Shown in pieces: positions 44,987-53,906 of a stretch of 64,000 nucleotides of DNA; the first letter of the stretch is position 1, and each line of letters opens with the position of its first letter. The translations under genes and the position numbers were made by a program. The notes below the pieces were generated by a model, which saw only the letters and a program-made list of their open reading frames with translations, was not told the DNA's origin and ran no database searches. Origin of the DNA: Sphingorhabdus lacus (GTDB lineage Bacteria; Pseudomonadota; Alphaproteobacteria; Sphingomonadales; Sphingomonadaceae); contig NZ_CP035733.1 in the NCBI RefSeq assembly GCF_009768975.1, forward strand, positions 2,896,001-2,960,000. Reading direction: 5' to 3'.

Positions 44987-46204
44987 GTGGACAAAGCAGC
45001 ACAACGCCCCGGTCTCGGGCTGATCGCTTTCATCGTCTTTATCGACATGGCGGGCATTGGCCTGATCATACCGGTCATGCCAAAGCTGGTGATGCAACTG
45101 AGCGGTGCCCAGGTTGACCGGGCGGCCGAAATCGGCGGCTGGCTGCTCTTTGCCTATGCTATCATGCAATTTGTCTTTTCCCCCATCATCGGCGGACTTT
45201 CCGATCGATTCGGACGCAAACCCGTGCTCATATCGACATTGGCAGCCCTCGGGCTCGACTATGCGCTGATGGCCATGGCGCCCACACTGGCGTGGCTGTT
45301 TGTCGGACGGGTGATTTCGGGCGTCATGGGCGCCACATGGGCCGCCGCCAACAGCTGCGTCGCCGATGTGATCGAACCGGAAAAGCGCGGCGCGGTCTAT
45401 GGGTTGATGGGCGGCGCAGGTGCCGCTGGATTTGTCCTGGGCCCCGCGCTCGGCGGTGTGTTCGGCCTTTGGGGCGACAGGGTGCCATTTTGGGTTGCCA
45501 GCGTGCTGTGCCTGATCGGGGCCGCCTATGGAGCCTATGCGTTTCGCGAGACATTACCGCCCGAAAAGCGCCGCCGCTTCAGCTTGAAGCGGGCCAATCC
45601 CTTCGGCACGATGCAGCAGATGATGAAGGCACCGCTCGTCTTCGGCTGCCTCATCACCATTTTCTTCATGCAATTTGCCGCCCAGTCCAATTTCGCGGTC
45701 TGGAGCTATTATGGAACCCTGAAATTTGATTGGGGTCCGTTGACCATCGGGGCCACCGTCGCCCTATTCGGAATATTGCTCGCGATTATCCAAGGGCTGC
45801 TGGTCGGAAAAGTCATCGCCCGCTTCGGTGCCGTCAAGACCGCTGGATGGAGCCTGATGTTCGCGATTCCGAGCTATCTGGTCATCGGTTTTGCAGGCTC
45901 CACCGCGATTGCCATAGTGGGCCTGATCATAGGCTCGATCAGCGGGCTGACATTCCCGGCAATGCAAAGCCTGATGACCGAAAAAGTCGCCGAAGATGCT
46001 CAGGGTGAATTGCAAGGCGCCATCGGCAGCGTGGTCAGCCTGACCTCCATCATCGGCCCGCCAGCCATGACCGGCGTGTTCGGGGCCTATGCCGATTCAA
46101 CCGGCCTCTATTTTCCGGGCGCGCCCTATATGTTGGCGGCTGCGTTGATGGCGGTTGCCGTGACGATCTTGTGGCGCACGATGCGGCTTTATGCTGTGCG
46201 CTAG
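44987..46204 (+). CDS. TetA-like MFS efflux transporter
   Basis: 405 residues starting at GTG 44987 (AAGGGAGGGAG upstream). Twelve hydrophobic helices; motif A GGLSDRFGRKPVL between helices 2 and 3, DMAGIGLIIPVMPKL in helix 1, and GALTWAAANSCVAD-like and GFVLGPALGGVFG stretches place it in the TCR/Tet DHA1 branch. Chromosomal sphingomonad members are common and often do not confer tetracycline resistance. Its stop overlaps the convergent GDPD stop. Confidence 0.85.
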   Translation: MDKAAQRPGLGLIAFIVFIDMAGIGLIIPVMPKLVMQLSGAQVDRAAEIGGWLLFAYAIMQFVFSPIIGGLSDRFGRKPVLISTLAALGLDYALMAMAPTLAWLFVGRVISGVMGATWAAANSCVADVIEPEKRGAVYGLMGGAGAAGFVLGPALGGVFGLWGDRVPFWVASVLCLIGAAYGAYAFRETLPPEKRRRFSLKRANPFGTMQQMMKAPLVFGCLITIFFMQFAAQSNFAVWSYYGTLKFDWGPLTIGATVALFGILLAIIQGLLVGKVIARFGAVKTAGWSLMFAIPSYLVIGFAGSTAIAIVGLIIGSISGLTFPAMQSLMTEKVAEDAQGELQGAIGSVVSLTSIIGPPAMTGVFGAYADSTGLYFPGAPYMLAAALMAVAVTILWRTMRLYAVR

Positions 46205-47268
46205 TCCTTGGCGGCGGCCACAGCCTCGGCGACATTGTCGCTGAAAAAACCGTCGATGCCGGTCGCCAGATAGGCGCGGATTTCGCTCACCACATCGCCG
46301 ACCGCGCGGGGATCGACGCCTGATTTCGCGCTTAACGGCAGGAAGTAGTTTTCGCGGCGAAAGGTCCATGGGTGGACGGCAAGACCGGCCTTGTGCGCGT
46401 CGCGGACCAGTGTGGTCGGCTCGCCCAGATTGCCGAGCAAGGTGCGCGGGATGACCAGCGCCTTGTTCGGCCCGACGCCATCGGCATAGGCCGCCACTGC
46501 CTTCAGACCATCGGCGGTAGCCATCGCGGGATAATTGAGGTCGGGCCGGTCGGGCGGGCTGCCCTTTTCATCCATCAACTGGATCAACCGCACCTTCGTC
46601 TTTGCGCGCAATGCCTTCAGATTTTCGACCTCGAACGACTGGATGAACACCGGCGCGGCCTTGTCGACATGGCCATAGCGTTCCAGCAGGGCAAGCAACG
46701 GTGCCTCATGCGGCAGGCCGATGGAGGCAAAATAACTGGGATGCTTAGTTTCGGGATAGATGCCGATGGTCCGCCCGGTCTTCGCACTCTGCGCCTTGGC
46801 AAGGTCCAATATCTCTTCAAAGGTCGGAATTTCAAACTGTCCGTCAAAGGCCATATTGGCCTTACGCAGTTGCGGCAGCCTTTCCTTGGCGCGCAAAGTC
46901 TTCAGCTCGGCGAGCGTGAAATCTTCGGTGAACCAGCCCGTCATTGTCTGGCCGTCAATGGTCTTGCTCGTCTTGCGACCGGCAAATTCGGGACGTGCCG
47001 CGACATCGGTCGTCTCCGAAATCTCGTTTTCGTGCCGCGCGACCAATATCCCGTCCTTGGTCAGGACGAGGTCCGGCTCGATAAAGTCCGCGCCCTGTTC
47101 GATGGCGAGCGTGTAGCTGCCCAGCGTATGCTCCGGCCGCTCCCCGCTCGCACCGCGATGGGCGATTACCAGCACCGGACCGTCGAGGGGTTTTTCCATG
47201 GCTTTGCTCTCCGTAATCGAACAGGCGGACAATAGGGCGGCGGAAAGCATCGGGACAAGATAGCGCAT
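46201..47268 (-). CDS. glpQ: Glycerophosphodiester phosphodiesterase, lipoprotein
   Basis: 355 residues from ATG 47268. Lipobox LLSAC with Cys16 predicts a membrane-anchored periplasmic enzyme. GlpQ motifs: VIAHRGASGERPEHTLGSY (catalytic HR and E), GADFIEPDLVLTKDG and RHENEISETT, WTFRRENYFLP and a final DGFFSDN. Hydrolyses deacylated phospholipids to glycerol 3-phosphate and an alcohol. Downstream of the YffB-like gene on the same strand. Confidence 0.93.
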   Translation of the reverse strand: MRYLVPMLSAALLSACSITESKAMEKPLDGPVLVIAHRGASGERPEHTLGSYTLAIEQGADFIEPDLVLTKDGILVARHENEISETTDVAARPEFAGRKTSKTIDGQTMTGWFTEDFTLAELKTLRAKERLPQLRKANMAFDGQFEIPTFEEILDLAKAQSAKTGRTIGIYPETKHPSYFASIGLPHEAPLLALLERYGHVDKAAPVFIQSFEVENLKALRAKTKVRLIQLMDEKGSPPDRPDLNYPAMATADGLKAVAAYADGVGPNKALVIPRTLLGNLGEPTTLVRDAHKAGLAVHPWTFRRENYFLPLSAKSGVDPRAVGDVVSEIRAYLATGIDGFFSDNVAEAVAAAKD

Positions 47269-47323
47269 GCGCCGTCTATTGCGCGCTGCTGTGTCAGTGC
47301 GATGACAGCCGCTGTCCACCGGT

Positions 47324-47674
47324 TCAGAATTTCTCCGCATCATAGATGTCCGGTTTGAACCCGACCAGCAACGACGCTCCGCCCTCGACCACCGGGCGTT
47401 TGATCATCGAAGGATTGGCCAGCATCAGCGCGATGGCTTTCTTTTCGTCAATGTCCGCCTTGTCCGCATCGGGCAGCTTCTTGAATGTCGTGCCCGCCTT
47501 GTTCAGCAATTTCTCCCAGCCGACCTGCGCAATCCAACGTTCCAGATCGGCGGCCTCGACGCCTGCCTTTTTATAATCATGGAAATGATAACCCACACCC
47601 CGCCCGTCGAGATAGGTGCGGGCCTTTTTGACCGTATCGCAATTGGGGATGCCATATAGGGTGACTTTAGCCAT
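47324..47674 (-). CDS. YffB/ArsC-family reductase-like protein
   Basis: 116 residues from ATG 47674 with GAGGAA upstream. Thioredoxin-fold ArsC/Spx relative: VTLYGIPNCDTVKKARTYL with single Cys12, and ML.NPSMIKRPVVE carrying the conserved Arg. The IPNCDTVKKA block is that of YffB, whose natural substrate is unknown, rather than arsenate-specific ArsC. 55 bases upstream of the GDPD gene. Confidence 0.88.
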   Translation of the reverse strand: MAKVTLYGIPNCDTVKKARTYLDGRGVGYHFHDYKKAGVEAADLERWIAQVGWEKLLNKAGTTFKKLPDADKADIDEKKAIALMLANPSMIKRPVVEGGASLLVGFKPDIYDAEKF

Positions 47675-47772
47675 TGATTCCTCGGTATATTTACAGGGGG
47701 CGTGCCATGCTGTTCCTGCATATTCCGTAGAGAGACCAGATGACAGCATTTATTGCATGGCCGGGATTATTG

Positions 47773-47985
47773 GGTTCGCACGAAGACGCGAAGACACGAA
47801 GGTGAAACAAGTTCAGGGTGACGGCTGGGGAAATGGGTAATCCTTCTTCGCGCCTTTGTGTGAGATTTCCCCTCTCCCCTTTAGGGGAGAGGATACGAAG
47901 CCTTGGCCGAAAGGCCTAGGCGCAGTTGGAGAGGGGCTCCAACGGTGAAGGCAATGCGCGACCTCCCCCTCTCCACTCCGTCTAA
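47773..47985. repeat. Structured intergenic repeat-like element
   Basis: CACGAAGACGCGAAGACACG (from 47779) is echoed as an imperfect inverted copy at 47841-47862. Then three hairpins in 75 bases: CCTCTCCCC/GGGGAGAGG (47871-47892), CCTTGGCC-GAAA-GGCCTAGG (47901-47920) and TTGGAG/CTCCAA (47926-47942), followed by a second CT-rich run (47961-47985). This resembles repetitive extragenic elements. The surrounding 47675-48095 stretch holds no supported gene. Confidence 0.6.
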
Positions 47986-48095
47986 AAGAGAGAGGCGAAT
48001 ATGTCTGCTAATGGGATATCCAGATCGAAAGCAGACTTTCCGGACACGACAACATTGCGGACATTGGAAACAACTGTCACATTATCAATGTGAGC

Positions 48096-48734
48096 ATGCT
48101 GTCATTACGCCTTCGCAAGGTTGCGATTACCTCGCTCAAGTCCTTCGGCGTCCTCGTCGCTTTAGTTGCTATCATTTACATCGTTTATCTTTTTGCCACT
48201 ATGCAGGCGCATAGCACGCGAAATGGTCCGCTGCCGAAGGGCAACGAAAGCGCCGTTTTATCTGAGGCACACAAACTGCTGGCAGGTGTTCCCGAAATTC
48301 GCGATTTGTCTAATGACTCCCTCCGTTTCGCTGCAATGCCTTCGTTTGGCAAAAGGTGGTTCGCTGTGGCGTTGTCGAATAATGGCAAGAAGGTCGAAGG
48401 CTCAGCAATTATTTGGGATCAAGAGACCAAAACTAAATCGACCTCGCAATTTTCCATTCCTTTACCTGCCTATTTGCGGATGACTGGTGCTTTTGACAAT
48501 CAGGTTGATGGCTATTGGGGAGAGGCGCGCGGGTGGACTGACGGAACAGCTCTCGCTTTCGAAAGGAAACGAGGCGGTCGTATTGTTTCTGGGATGGGTA
48601 ATTCGCCATGTCATTATGCCGTAATAACGAATGCACTCGCCCGAGACCTCTCTGGCTATGTGCCAAACATTGCCGAGTTGATTGAACCGGCGGCAGAATC
48701 ATACGCCCAAAGCGAAAATTGTAACGCCTTCTGA
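48096..48734 (+). CDS. Hypothetical single-pass membrane protein, low GC
   Basis: 212 residues from ATG 48096 (GTG 48090 also possible; no ribosome site is obvious). One N-terminal helix (SFGVLVALVAIIYIVYLFATM) then a soluble domain with FGKRWFAVALSNNGKKVEGSAIIWD and late cysteines in NSPCHYAVI and SENCNAF. Not recognised. Hand counts of two 60-base rows give about 50-52 percent GC against about 67 percent in the GDPD gene next door, and it is flanked by a repeat-like element and a homopurine tract. May be laterally acquired. Confidence 0.6.
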   Translation: MLSLRLRKVAITSLKSFGVLVALVAIIYIVYLFATMQAHSTRNGPLPKGNESAVLSEAHKLLAGVPEIRDLSNDSLRFAAMPSFGKRWFAVALSNNGKKVEGSAIIWDQETKTKSTSQFSIPLPAYLRMTGAFDNQVDGYWGEARGWTDGTALAFERKRGGRIVSGMGNSPCHYAVITNALARDLSGYVPNIAELIEPAAESYAQSENCNAF

Positions 48735-48888
48735 GGCAGCGGTCCGTCAGCTCCCCACAACATTCCGGTCATCCCCGATAGTTTCTGGGCATGCTGAAAC
48801 CTGCCATTCGTTAAGGCACTAGCTCACAACTGGCTCCTTGGCTGCCGCAGCGGAGCTGTAAAAGCACGTTAGTGCCAAGGGAATTGGG

Positions 48889-48980
48889 TGGAAGAAAGAG
48901 GGGAAAAAAGAAAGAAGGGCCGGATACGGGTGGTGTGTCGGGTGGATTTCTTTTTTCCTTTTTCTCCTTTTTTCTTCTGA
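48889..48980. other. Homopurine tract facing a homopyrimidine tract
   Basis: An A/G-only run of about 30 bases near 48890-48918 is followed, 30 bases on, by a C/T-only run near 48949-48980. The two are imperfectly complementary and could form a hairpin or triplex-like structure. The 48735-49086 spacer has no supported gene. Confidence 0.5.
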
Positions 48981-49086
48981 CGAAAAAATCGGCACGACCC
49001 ATCCTAAAGCGCCGCGCCAATTTTTTGCCGAACGGGTTAGGGTCGGTCACTATCCCAGTCATTCCGCATGCCGGAAATGGCCACCC

Positions 49087-50274
49087 TTACTCCGACGCCC
49101 CATAGTTGATCACAATCTTGCCCGCCGCAGCGACCGCCACGGCGCGGGCTTTGTCGGTATCGCCGTCGGTCACCCGTGCAAGTGTTACGCCCATGCGGCG
49201 GTAGGGGCGGGTTACGGGTTTGCTGAAGATGCGGGCGTCGACATGGGTGTCGGGGGTGGCCAGCGCCAGTGCGTCGGCCAATCCGGTGATGCTGAAATCG
49301 CTGCAGTCGCGGTCGGCGAGGACGACGGCGCTGGCCGACGCGCCGAGCAGGGTGATCTCCGGAATGGGCAGGCCCAATATGGCGCGGATGTGCAGATCGA
49401 ATTCGTTCAATGTCTGCGACACCAGCGTCACCATGCCGGTGTCGTGGGGCCGCGGGCTCAGTTCGGAGAAGATGACGCTATCGCCCTTGACGAAAAATTC
49501 GACGCCGAACAGGCCATAGCCGCCCAGGGCATCGACGACCTTGGCGGCCATGTCCTGTGCCGCCTGCAACGCCGCCGCCGACATGGCGGTTGGTTGCCAG
49601 CTTTCGCGATAGTCTCCGCGTTCCTGCCGGTGGCCGATGGGCGGGCAGAAATGGACGCCGTCACGCGCGCGGATCGTCAGCAGGGTGATTTCATAATCGA
49701 AATCGATAAATTGTTCGGCAATCACGCGCAGCCGGTCGCCGCGCATGCCGGCGGCGGCATAGTCCCAGGAGGTATCGATGTCGGCCTCGCTGCGCATCGT
49801 GCTCTGGCCCTTGCCCGATGAAGACATGACGGGCTTGACGACAAGCGGAAGGCCAAGCTCGGCAACGGCGGCGTGCAGTTCCTCCCGACTTTCGGCATAG
49901 AGATAGCGCGATGTGTTGAGGCCCAGTTCCGATGCGGCCAGATCGCGGATGGCGTCGCGGTTCATCGTCAATTGCGCGGCGCGGGCCGAGGGCACGACGG
50001 TGAAGCCCTTGCCTTCATAATCGGCCAGTATTTCCGTCCGGATCGCCTCGATTTCGGGAACGATGAAATCGGGCTGGTGCTTTTCAATCGCGGCGCCAAG
50101 CGCGGCGGCGTCGAGCATGGAGAATATTTCGCATTGGTCCGCGACCTGCATCGCAGGGGCCGCAGCATAGCTGTCGCAGGCGATGACATGGCAGCCGAGC
50201 CGTTTGGCGGCGATGACAAATTCGCGGCCGAGTTCACCCGACCCGAGCAGCAGGATTTTTGCAGTTGGTGTCAT
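49087..50274 (-). CDS. purT: Formate-dependent phosphoribosylglycinamide formyltransferase
   Basis: 395 residues, ATP-grasp enzyme using formate and ATP to formylate GAR, an alternative to folate-dependent PurN. ILLLGSGELGREFVIAAKRLG at the N-terminus, EIEAIRTE, VVKPVMSSSGKGQST, FFVKGDSVIFSELSPRPHDTGMVTL are diagnostic. Start ATG overlaps the stop of the DUF2805 gene by four bases. Confidence 0.97.
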   Translation of the reverse strand: MTPTAKILLLGSGELGREFVIAAKRLGCHVIACDSYAAAPAMQVADQCEIFSMLDAAALGAAIEKHQPDFIVPEIEAIRTEILADYEGKGFTVVPSARAAQLTMNRDAIRDLAASELGLNTSRYLYAESREELHAAVAELGLPLVVKPVMSSSGKGQSTMRSEADIDTSWDYAAAGMRGDRLRVIAEQFIDFDYEITLLTIRARDGVHFCPPIGHRQERGDYRESWQPTAMSAAALQAAQDMAAKVVDALGGYGLFGVEFFVKGDSVIFSELSPRPHDTGMVTLVSQTLNEFDLHIRAILGLPIPEITLLGASASAVVLADRDCSDFSITGLADALALATPDTHVDARIFSKPVTRPYRRMGVTLARVTDGDTDKARAVAVAAAGKIVINYGASE

Positions 50275-50486
50275 TTATAATGCTCCCTCCGGTCGCCAAA
50301 TTCGCGCACACGCTTGCGCCAGCTTTTGTAACTTCCCGGTTTCAGATGTGACCGCATGATGGCTTTGACCTGATCGGGCGAGACGCCATGCTGCTGTTCG
50401 ATCAGCGAAAAGCCGACATGGTCGGACAGCGCCATCTCGATGACTTCGCTCAACTGGCTGGCGGACAGGTCGGGCGTGCGCGGCAT
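50271..50486 (-). CDS. TIGR03643/DUF2805 small protein
   Basis: 71 residues from ATG 50486; TTG 50498 would give 75. LSEVIEMALSDHVGFSLIEQQHGVSPDQVKAIMR looks like a small HTH, then HLKPGSYKSWRKRVRE, the conserved basic end of the family. Function unknown; may bind nucleic acid. Translationally coupled to purT by ATGA. Confidence 0.8.
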   Translation of the reverse strand: MPRTPDLSASQLSEVIEMALSDHVGFSLIEQQHGVSPDQVKAIMRSHLKPGSYKSWRKRVREFGDRREHYK

Positions 50487-50562
50487 CAGCTTGGCCAATG
50501 GTCGGTGTCATGGTCGGGATGCTGGTGGTTGCTGGCGCGGATTTCGCCGACATATTCGGCCA

Positions 50563-52122
50563 TCATTCCCATTCGATCGTGCCCGGGGGCTTTGATGTAT
50601 AGTCATAGACGACGCGGTTGATGCCCTTGACCTCGTTGATGATGCGCGTGGACACGCGGCTTAAGAACGCGCTGTCGAACGGATAGATGTCGGCGGTCAT
50701 GCCGTCGGTGCTCGTGACGGCGCGCAAGGCGCAGACATTGTCATAGGTCCGCCCGTCGCCCATCACGCCGACCGTGCGGACGGGCAGCAATACGGCGAAG
50801 GCCTGCCAGATCGCGTCGTAGAGACCGGCGTTGCGGATTTCTTCGAGATAGACGGCGTCGGCCTTGCGCAGGATGTCGCAGCGTTCCTTGGTGACTTCGC
50901 CCGGAATGCGGATCGCAAGGCCGGGGCCGGGGAAGGGATGGCGGCCGACAAATTGGTCGTTGAGGCCGAGTTCGCGGCCCAATGCGCGGACTTCATCCTT
51001 GAACAGCTCGCGCAACGGTTCGACCAGTTGCATGTTCATGCGCGCGGGCAGGCCGCCGACATTGTGGTGGCTCTTGATCGTCACTGACGGTCCGCCGGTG
51101 AAGCTGACGCTCTCGATCACATCAGGGTAGAGCGTGCCCTGGGCAAGGAAGTCTGCGCCGCCAATTTTCTTCGCTTCTTCTTCAAACACGTTGATGAATT
51201 CCGCGCCGATGAACTTGCGTTTCTTTTCAGGGTCGGTGACACCGGCAAGGCCCGCCATGAAGCGCGTCTCGGCATCGACCACCACCAGCGGGATATTATA
51301 ATGGTCGCGGAACAGCGTTTCGACCTGCTCGCGCTCGTTCATCCGCAGCAGGCCGTGATCGACGAACACGCAGGTCAGCTGGGCGCCGATCGCTTCGTGA
51401 ATCAGGATCGCGGCGACGGAGGAATCAACGCCGCCCGACAGGCCGCAGATGACACGGCCGGAGCCGACCTGCGCGCGGATTTCGGCAATTTTGGTGGCGC
51501 GGAATTCGGCCATGGTCCAGTCGCCGGCAAGCCCGCAGACCTTATGCACGAAGTTGGAAATCAGCTTTGCGCCATCGGGGGTGTGCACCACCTCGGGGTG
51601 GAACTGGATGCCGTAATAGCGCCGTGCCTCGTCGGCGATGAAAGCATAGGGTGCGCCATCGCTGGTGGCGACGACTTCGAAGCCGGGGGCAAGGCTTGTG
51701 ACCTTGTCGCCATGGCTCATCCACACCTGATGCTTTTCGCCCTCGCCCCAGACGCCGTCGAACAGGGTGCAGGGCTTTTCAACCTCGATAAAGGCGCGGC
51801 CAAATTCGCCGCCTTCGCCGCCCGTCACATGGCCGCCGAGCTGCATCATCATGGTCTGCTGACCGTAGCAGATGCCCAAGATGGGAAGGCCGCTGTCAAA
51901 GACGCATTGCGGTGCGCGGGGGGAGCCGGCCTCGGTGGTGGAGGCAGGGCCGCCCGACAGGATGATGCCCTTGGGCTGCATGCGTTCAAAAGCCGCCTGC
52001 GCCGCGTTGAAGGGGGCGATTTCGCTATAGACCCCGGCCTCGCGCACGCGGCGGGCTATGAGCTGGGTCACTTGCGACCCGAAATCGATGATGAGGATGG
52101 AATCTGATGGCTGAATCGACAT
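50563..52122 (-). CDS. guaA: GMP synthase (glutamine-hydrolysing)
   Basis: 519 residues from ATG 52122, matching family length; an in-frame ATG at 52158 would add 12. Class I amidotransferase with [17 protein letters not shown] and nucleophile in [16 protein letters not shown], then ATP-pyrophosphatase [10 protein letters not shown] and the C-terminal dimer domain ending PGTIEWE. Converts XMP to GMP. Neighbouring purT and purL add a purine flavour to the region. Confidence 0.97.
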   Translation of the reverse strand: MSIQPSDSILIIDFGSQVTQLIARRVREAGVYSEIAPFNAAQAAFERMQPKGIILSGGPASTTEAGSPRAPQCVFDSGLPILGICYGQQTMMMQLGGHVTGGEGGEFGRAFIEVEKPCTLFDGVWGEGEKHQVWMSHGDKVTSLAPGFEVVATSDGAPYAFIADEARRYYGIQFHPEVVHTPDGAKLISNFVHKVCGLAGDWTMAEFRATKIAEIRAQVGSGRVICGLSGGVDSSVAAILIHEAIGAQLTCVFVDHGLLRMNEREQVETLFRDHYNIPLVVVDAETRFMAGLAGVTDPEKKRKFIGAEFINVFEEEAKKIGGADFLAQGTLYPDVIESVSFTGGPSVTIKSHHNVGGLPARMNMQLVEPLRELFKDEVRALGRELGLNDQFVGRHPFPGPGLAIRIPGEVTKERCDILRKADAVYLEEIRNAGLYDAIWQAFAVLLPVRTVGVMGDGRTYDNVCALRAVTSTDGMTADIYPFDSAFLSRVSTRIINEVKGINRVVYDYTSKPPGTIEWE

Positions 52123-52199
52123 GACCAGCCGATAGGCATAACCGCCGCCGCTGTCCATATCGGCGCAGCGGCGACGGCAACTATTTGTGCGTTTTGGCT

Positions 52200-52628
52200 C
52201 TAGTCGAGCAAGCTATCGCTCCGCGTTCTTGCGACAATGCGCTCGGGGGTTGGATCGGGCGTGGGGGCAGGGGCTTGCTGATGCACCCAATCGGCGACTT
52301 TCTTCCCATGCCGCGTGACCGCGCCCATGTTGAAGAAGTGCATGCCGCCGAGAACGAGCACCGCCAATCCGACATACCAGCCCAGAAAGCGCATCAGTTC
52401 GGGCGCATCTTTGACCGTCCCCGCGCCGCTCAGGGCGAGAGCGATAAAGCCCAGATTGACGAGGTAGAAGCCGACCACCAGCAGATGGTTCACAGAGGTC
52501 GCCAGTTCCGCATCATGCCCGAAGCATCGGATCAGATAGATTTTCCCGTTGGTGCTAAGCGTCCATGCGACCCAGATCGTCATGCCGATCGCGAGGATGA
52601 GATAGAGGCCATAAGCTAATAAGGTCAT
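52200..52628 (-). CDS. Small integral membrane protein, GbsR-associated
   Basis: 142 residues, four hydrophobic helices ([52 protein letters not shown] among them) and a Pro/Thr-rich cytoplasmic tail. No family recognised. Sits 105 bases downstream of the GbsR/MarR gene on the same strand. Its upstream spacer has an imperfect copy of the palindrome found before the regulator, so it is a likely regulatory target. Confidence 0.72.
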   Translation of the reverse strand: MTLLAYGLYLILAIGMTIWVAWTLSTNGKIYLIRCFGHDAELATSVNHLLVVGFYLVNLGFIALALSGAGTVKDAPELMRFLGWYVGLAVLVLGGMHFFNMGAVTRHGKKVADWVHQQAPAPTPDPTPERIVARTRSDSLLD

Positions 52629-52665
52629 GACTTTGTCCTTTCACGTTAGAAAATAACTTTCTTTA

Positions 52666-52685
52666 ATTTCTGTAAAAATCGAAAT
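52666..52685. promoter_or_regulatory. Imperfect second copy of the GbsR-gene palindrome
   Basis: ATTTCTGTA (52666-52674) repeats the left arm of the 53294-53313 palindrome exactly; the right arm position matches in six of nine bases. It lies 38-57 bases before the membrane gene start. Confidence 0.5.
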
Positions 52686-52733
52686 GATTAGATATGCGAA
52701 TGTTCAGGTGGCATGGGTCTTCTCCAGCTGGGG

Positions 52734-53273
52734 TTAGTCCTTTGATCCGGGGACGAAGCGGGCGACCTTTGCACCCAGCTTCATGAGCGAAATCAACGTG
52801 GATTTCTTGAGGCCGCGCACCTGTTCATACCATCCGGTCAGGGTCGCGATAAATTCGTGCATCCGTCCGATCCGCTCACGCACATGGGCGGGGAGATCCT
52901 TGTTCGCCGCCATGCGGTCCTTCAGTTCCGCAAGCTTGGTGATCGTCGGATCGATCTCGCGCCTTTTACGCTCGGCAGTGATCGCCATGAACAGGTCCCA
53001 AAGCTCGGTTTCCGCGGTAAAATAGTCGCGCCGATCGCCCGGAATATGGGTCCGGCGGACAATGCCATAGCCCTGCAATTCCTTGAGCGCGGTCGACACA
53101 TTGGAGCGGGCCAGATCGAGCGCCTCGCAAATCGCCTCGGCATCCAGTGGCTGGTCGCTGAGATAGAGCAGCGCGTGCACCTGCGCAACGGAGCGGTTGG
53201 CGCCCCAATGCGTGCCCATTTCACCCCAGTGCAGGATGAACTCAAGTGCTTCCGGATATTTTTCAACGCCCAT
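52734..53273 (-). CDS. GbsR/MarR family transcriptional regulator
   Basis: 179 residues. Winged-helix HTH: SVAQVHALLYLSDQPLDAEAICEALDLARSNVSTALKELQGYGIVRR, then wing HIPGDRRDYFTAE; a helical C-terminus (LAELKDRMAANKDLPAHVRERIGRMHEF) dimerises. GbsR proteins repress osmoprotectant or other membrane genes and respond to small ligands. A perfect 9-bp inverted repeat sits 21 bases upstream of its start and recurs before the next gene. Confidence 0.9.
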   Translation of the reverse strand: MGVEKYPEALEFILHWGEMGTHWGANRSVAQVHALLYLSDQPLDAEAICEALDLARSNVSTALKELQGYGIVRRTHIPGDRRDYFTAETELWDLFMAITAERKRREIDPTITKLAELKDRMAANKDLPAHVRERIGRMHEFIATLTGWYEQVRGLKKSTLISLMKLGAKVARFVPGSKD

Positions 53274-53293
53274 GGCGACTCGTCCTTTTCGTT

Positions 53294-53313
53294 ATTTCTG
53301 TATTTACAGAAAT
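53294..53313. promoter_or_regulatory. Palindromic operator at the GbsR/MarR gene
   Basis: ATTTCTGTATTTACAGAAAT: perfect 9-bp arms with a 2-bp spacer, 21 bases upstream of the regulator start and 67 bases before the divergent TetR gene. Fits a winged-helix dimer site. Its left arm recurs at 52666. Confidence 0.7.
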
Positions 53314-53379
53314 TAGAATAATTGTCAATTCCCGGTTTTGCCTTTGCGGCCTGCGCACCGGTTGCCCTATACTAAGACG

Positions 53380-53904
53380 GTGAAAAAGCCCGACTCCCGC
53401 CGCCAGGACATTATCCAGCGCCTTACGGACCATGTCCTGGCCGAAGGGCTGTCGGCATCAAGCTTGCGCCCGCTGGCAAAGGCCGCCGGGACGAGCGATC
53501 GGATGCTGCTCTATTATTTTTCGGACAAGGCGGAGATCATTACCGCTGTGCTGGAGGAAATATCCGCACGGCTGGTTCTGAAATTGGGCGATCGGGTTGC
53601 GCCAGAACTTTTGCCCGTGGATGTGTTGCGTAGGCAATTTGCCGCCATCCTCTTCGTGGACGAATTATGGCCCTATATGCGCATCTGGCTGGAGGTTGCG
53701 TCGCGCGCGGCGATGGGCGATGCCTATTTCCGTGGCGTAGGCGAACAGATCGGCCGCGGCTTTTACGAATGGGGCAAGGCGCAGCTTCTGTCCGAAAGCG
53801 AAGAGCAGCGCGACGTCGATGCGGCGCGGCTGCTCGTCACGATTGAAGGCATGCTCTTGCTGAAAAGCCTTGGGTTGGACGACATCAACGCCAAGGCGGT
53901 GTGA
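53380..53904 (+). CDS. TetR/AcrR family regulator
   Basis: 174 residues if GTG 53380 is used; a TTG at 53338 would add 14 residues of unlikely sequence. HTH SRRQDIIQRLTDHVLAEGLSASSLRPLAKAAGTSDRMLLYYFSDKAEI is the TetR hallmark (Y-Y-F and K before the core). Ligand domain unknown. Ends two bases before the convergent membrane gene. Probably controls the two small membrane proteins, in front of which another inverted repeat lies. Confidence 0.9.
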   Translation: MKKPDSRRQDIIQRLTDHVLAEGLSASSLRPLAKAAGTSDRMLLYYFSDKAEIITAVLEEISARLVLKLGDRVAPELLPVDVLRRQFAAILFVDELWPYMRIWLEVASRAAMGDAYFRGVGEQIGRGFYEWGKAQLLSESEEQRDVDAARLLVTIEGMLLLKSLGLDDINAKAV

Positions 53905-53906
53905 AC

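Noticed and set aside
44987..46204. Tetracycline-resistance gene
   Set aside because: Motifs fit the Tet branch of MFS pumps, but family membership alone does not show tetracycline transport; kept as TetA-like efflux only.
51301..52107. 268-residue plus-strand open frame
   Set aside because: Antisense to guaA in high-GC DNA.
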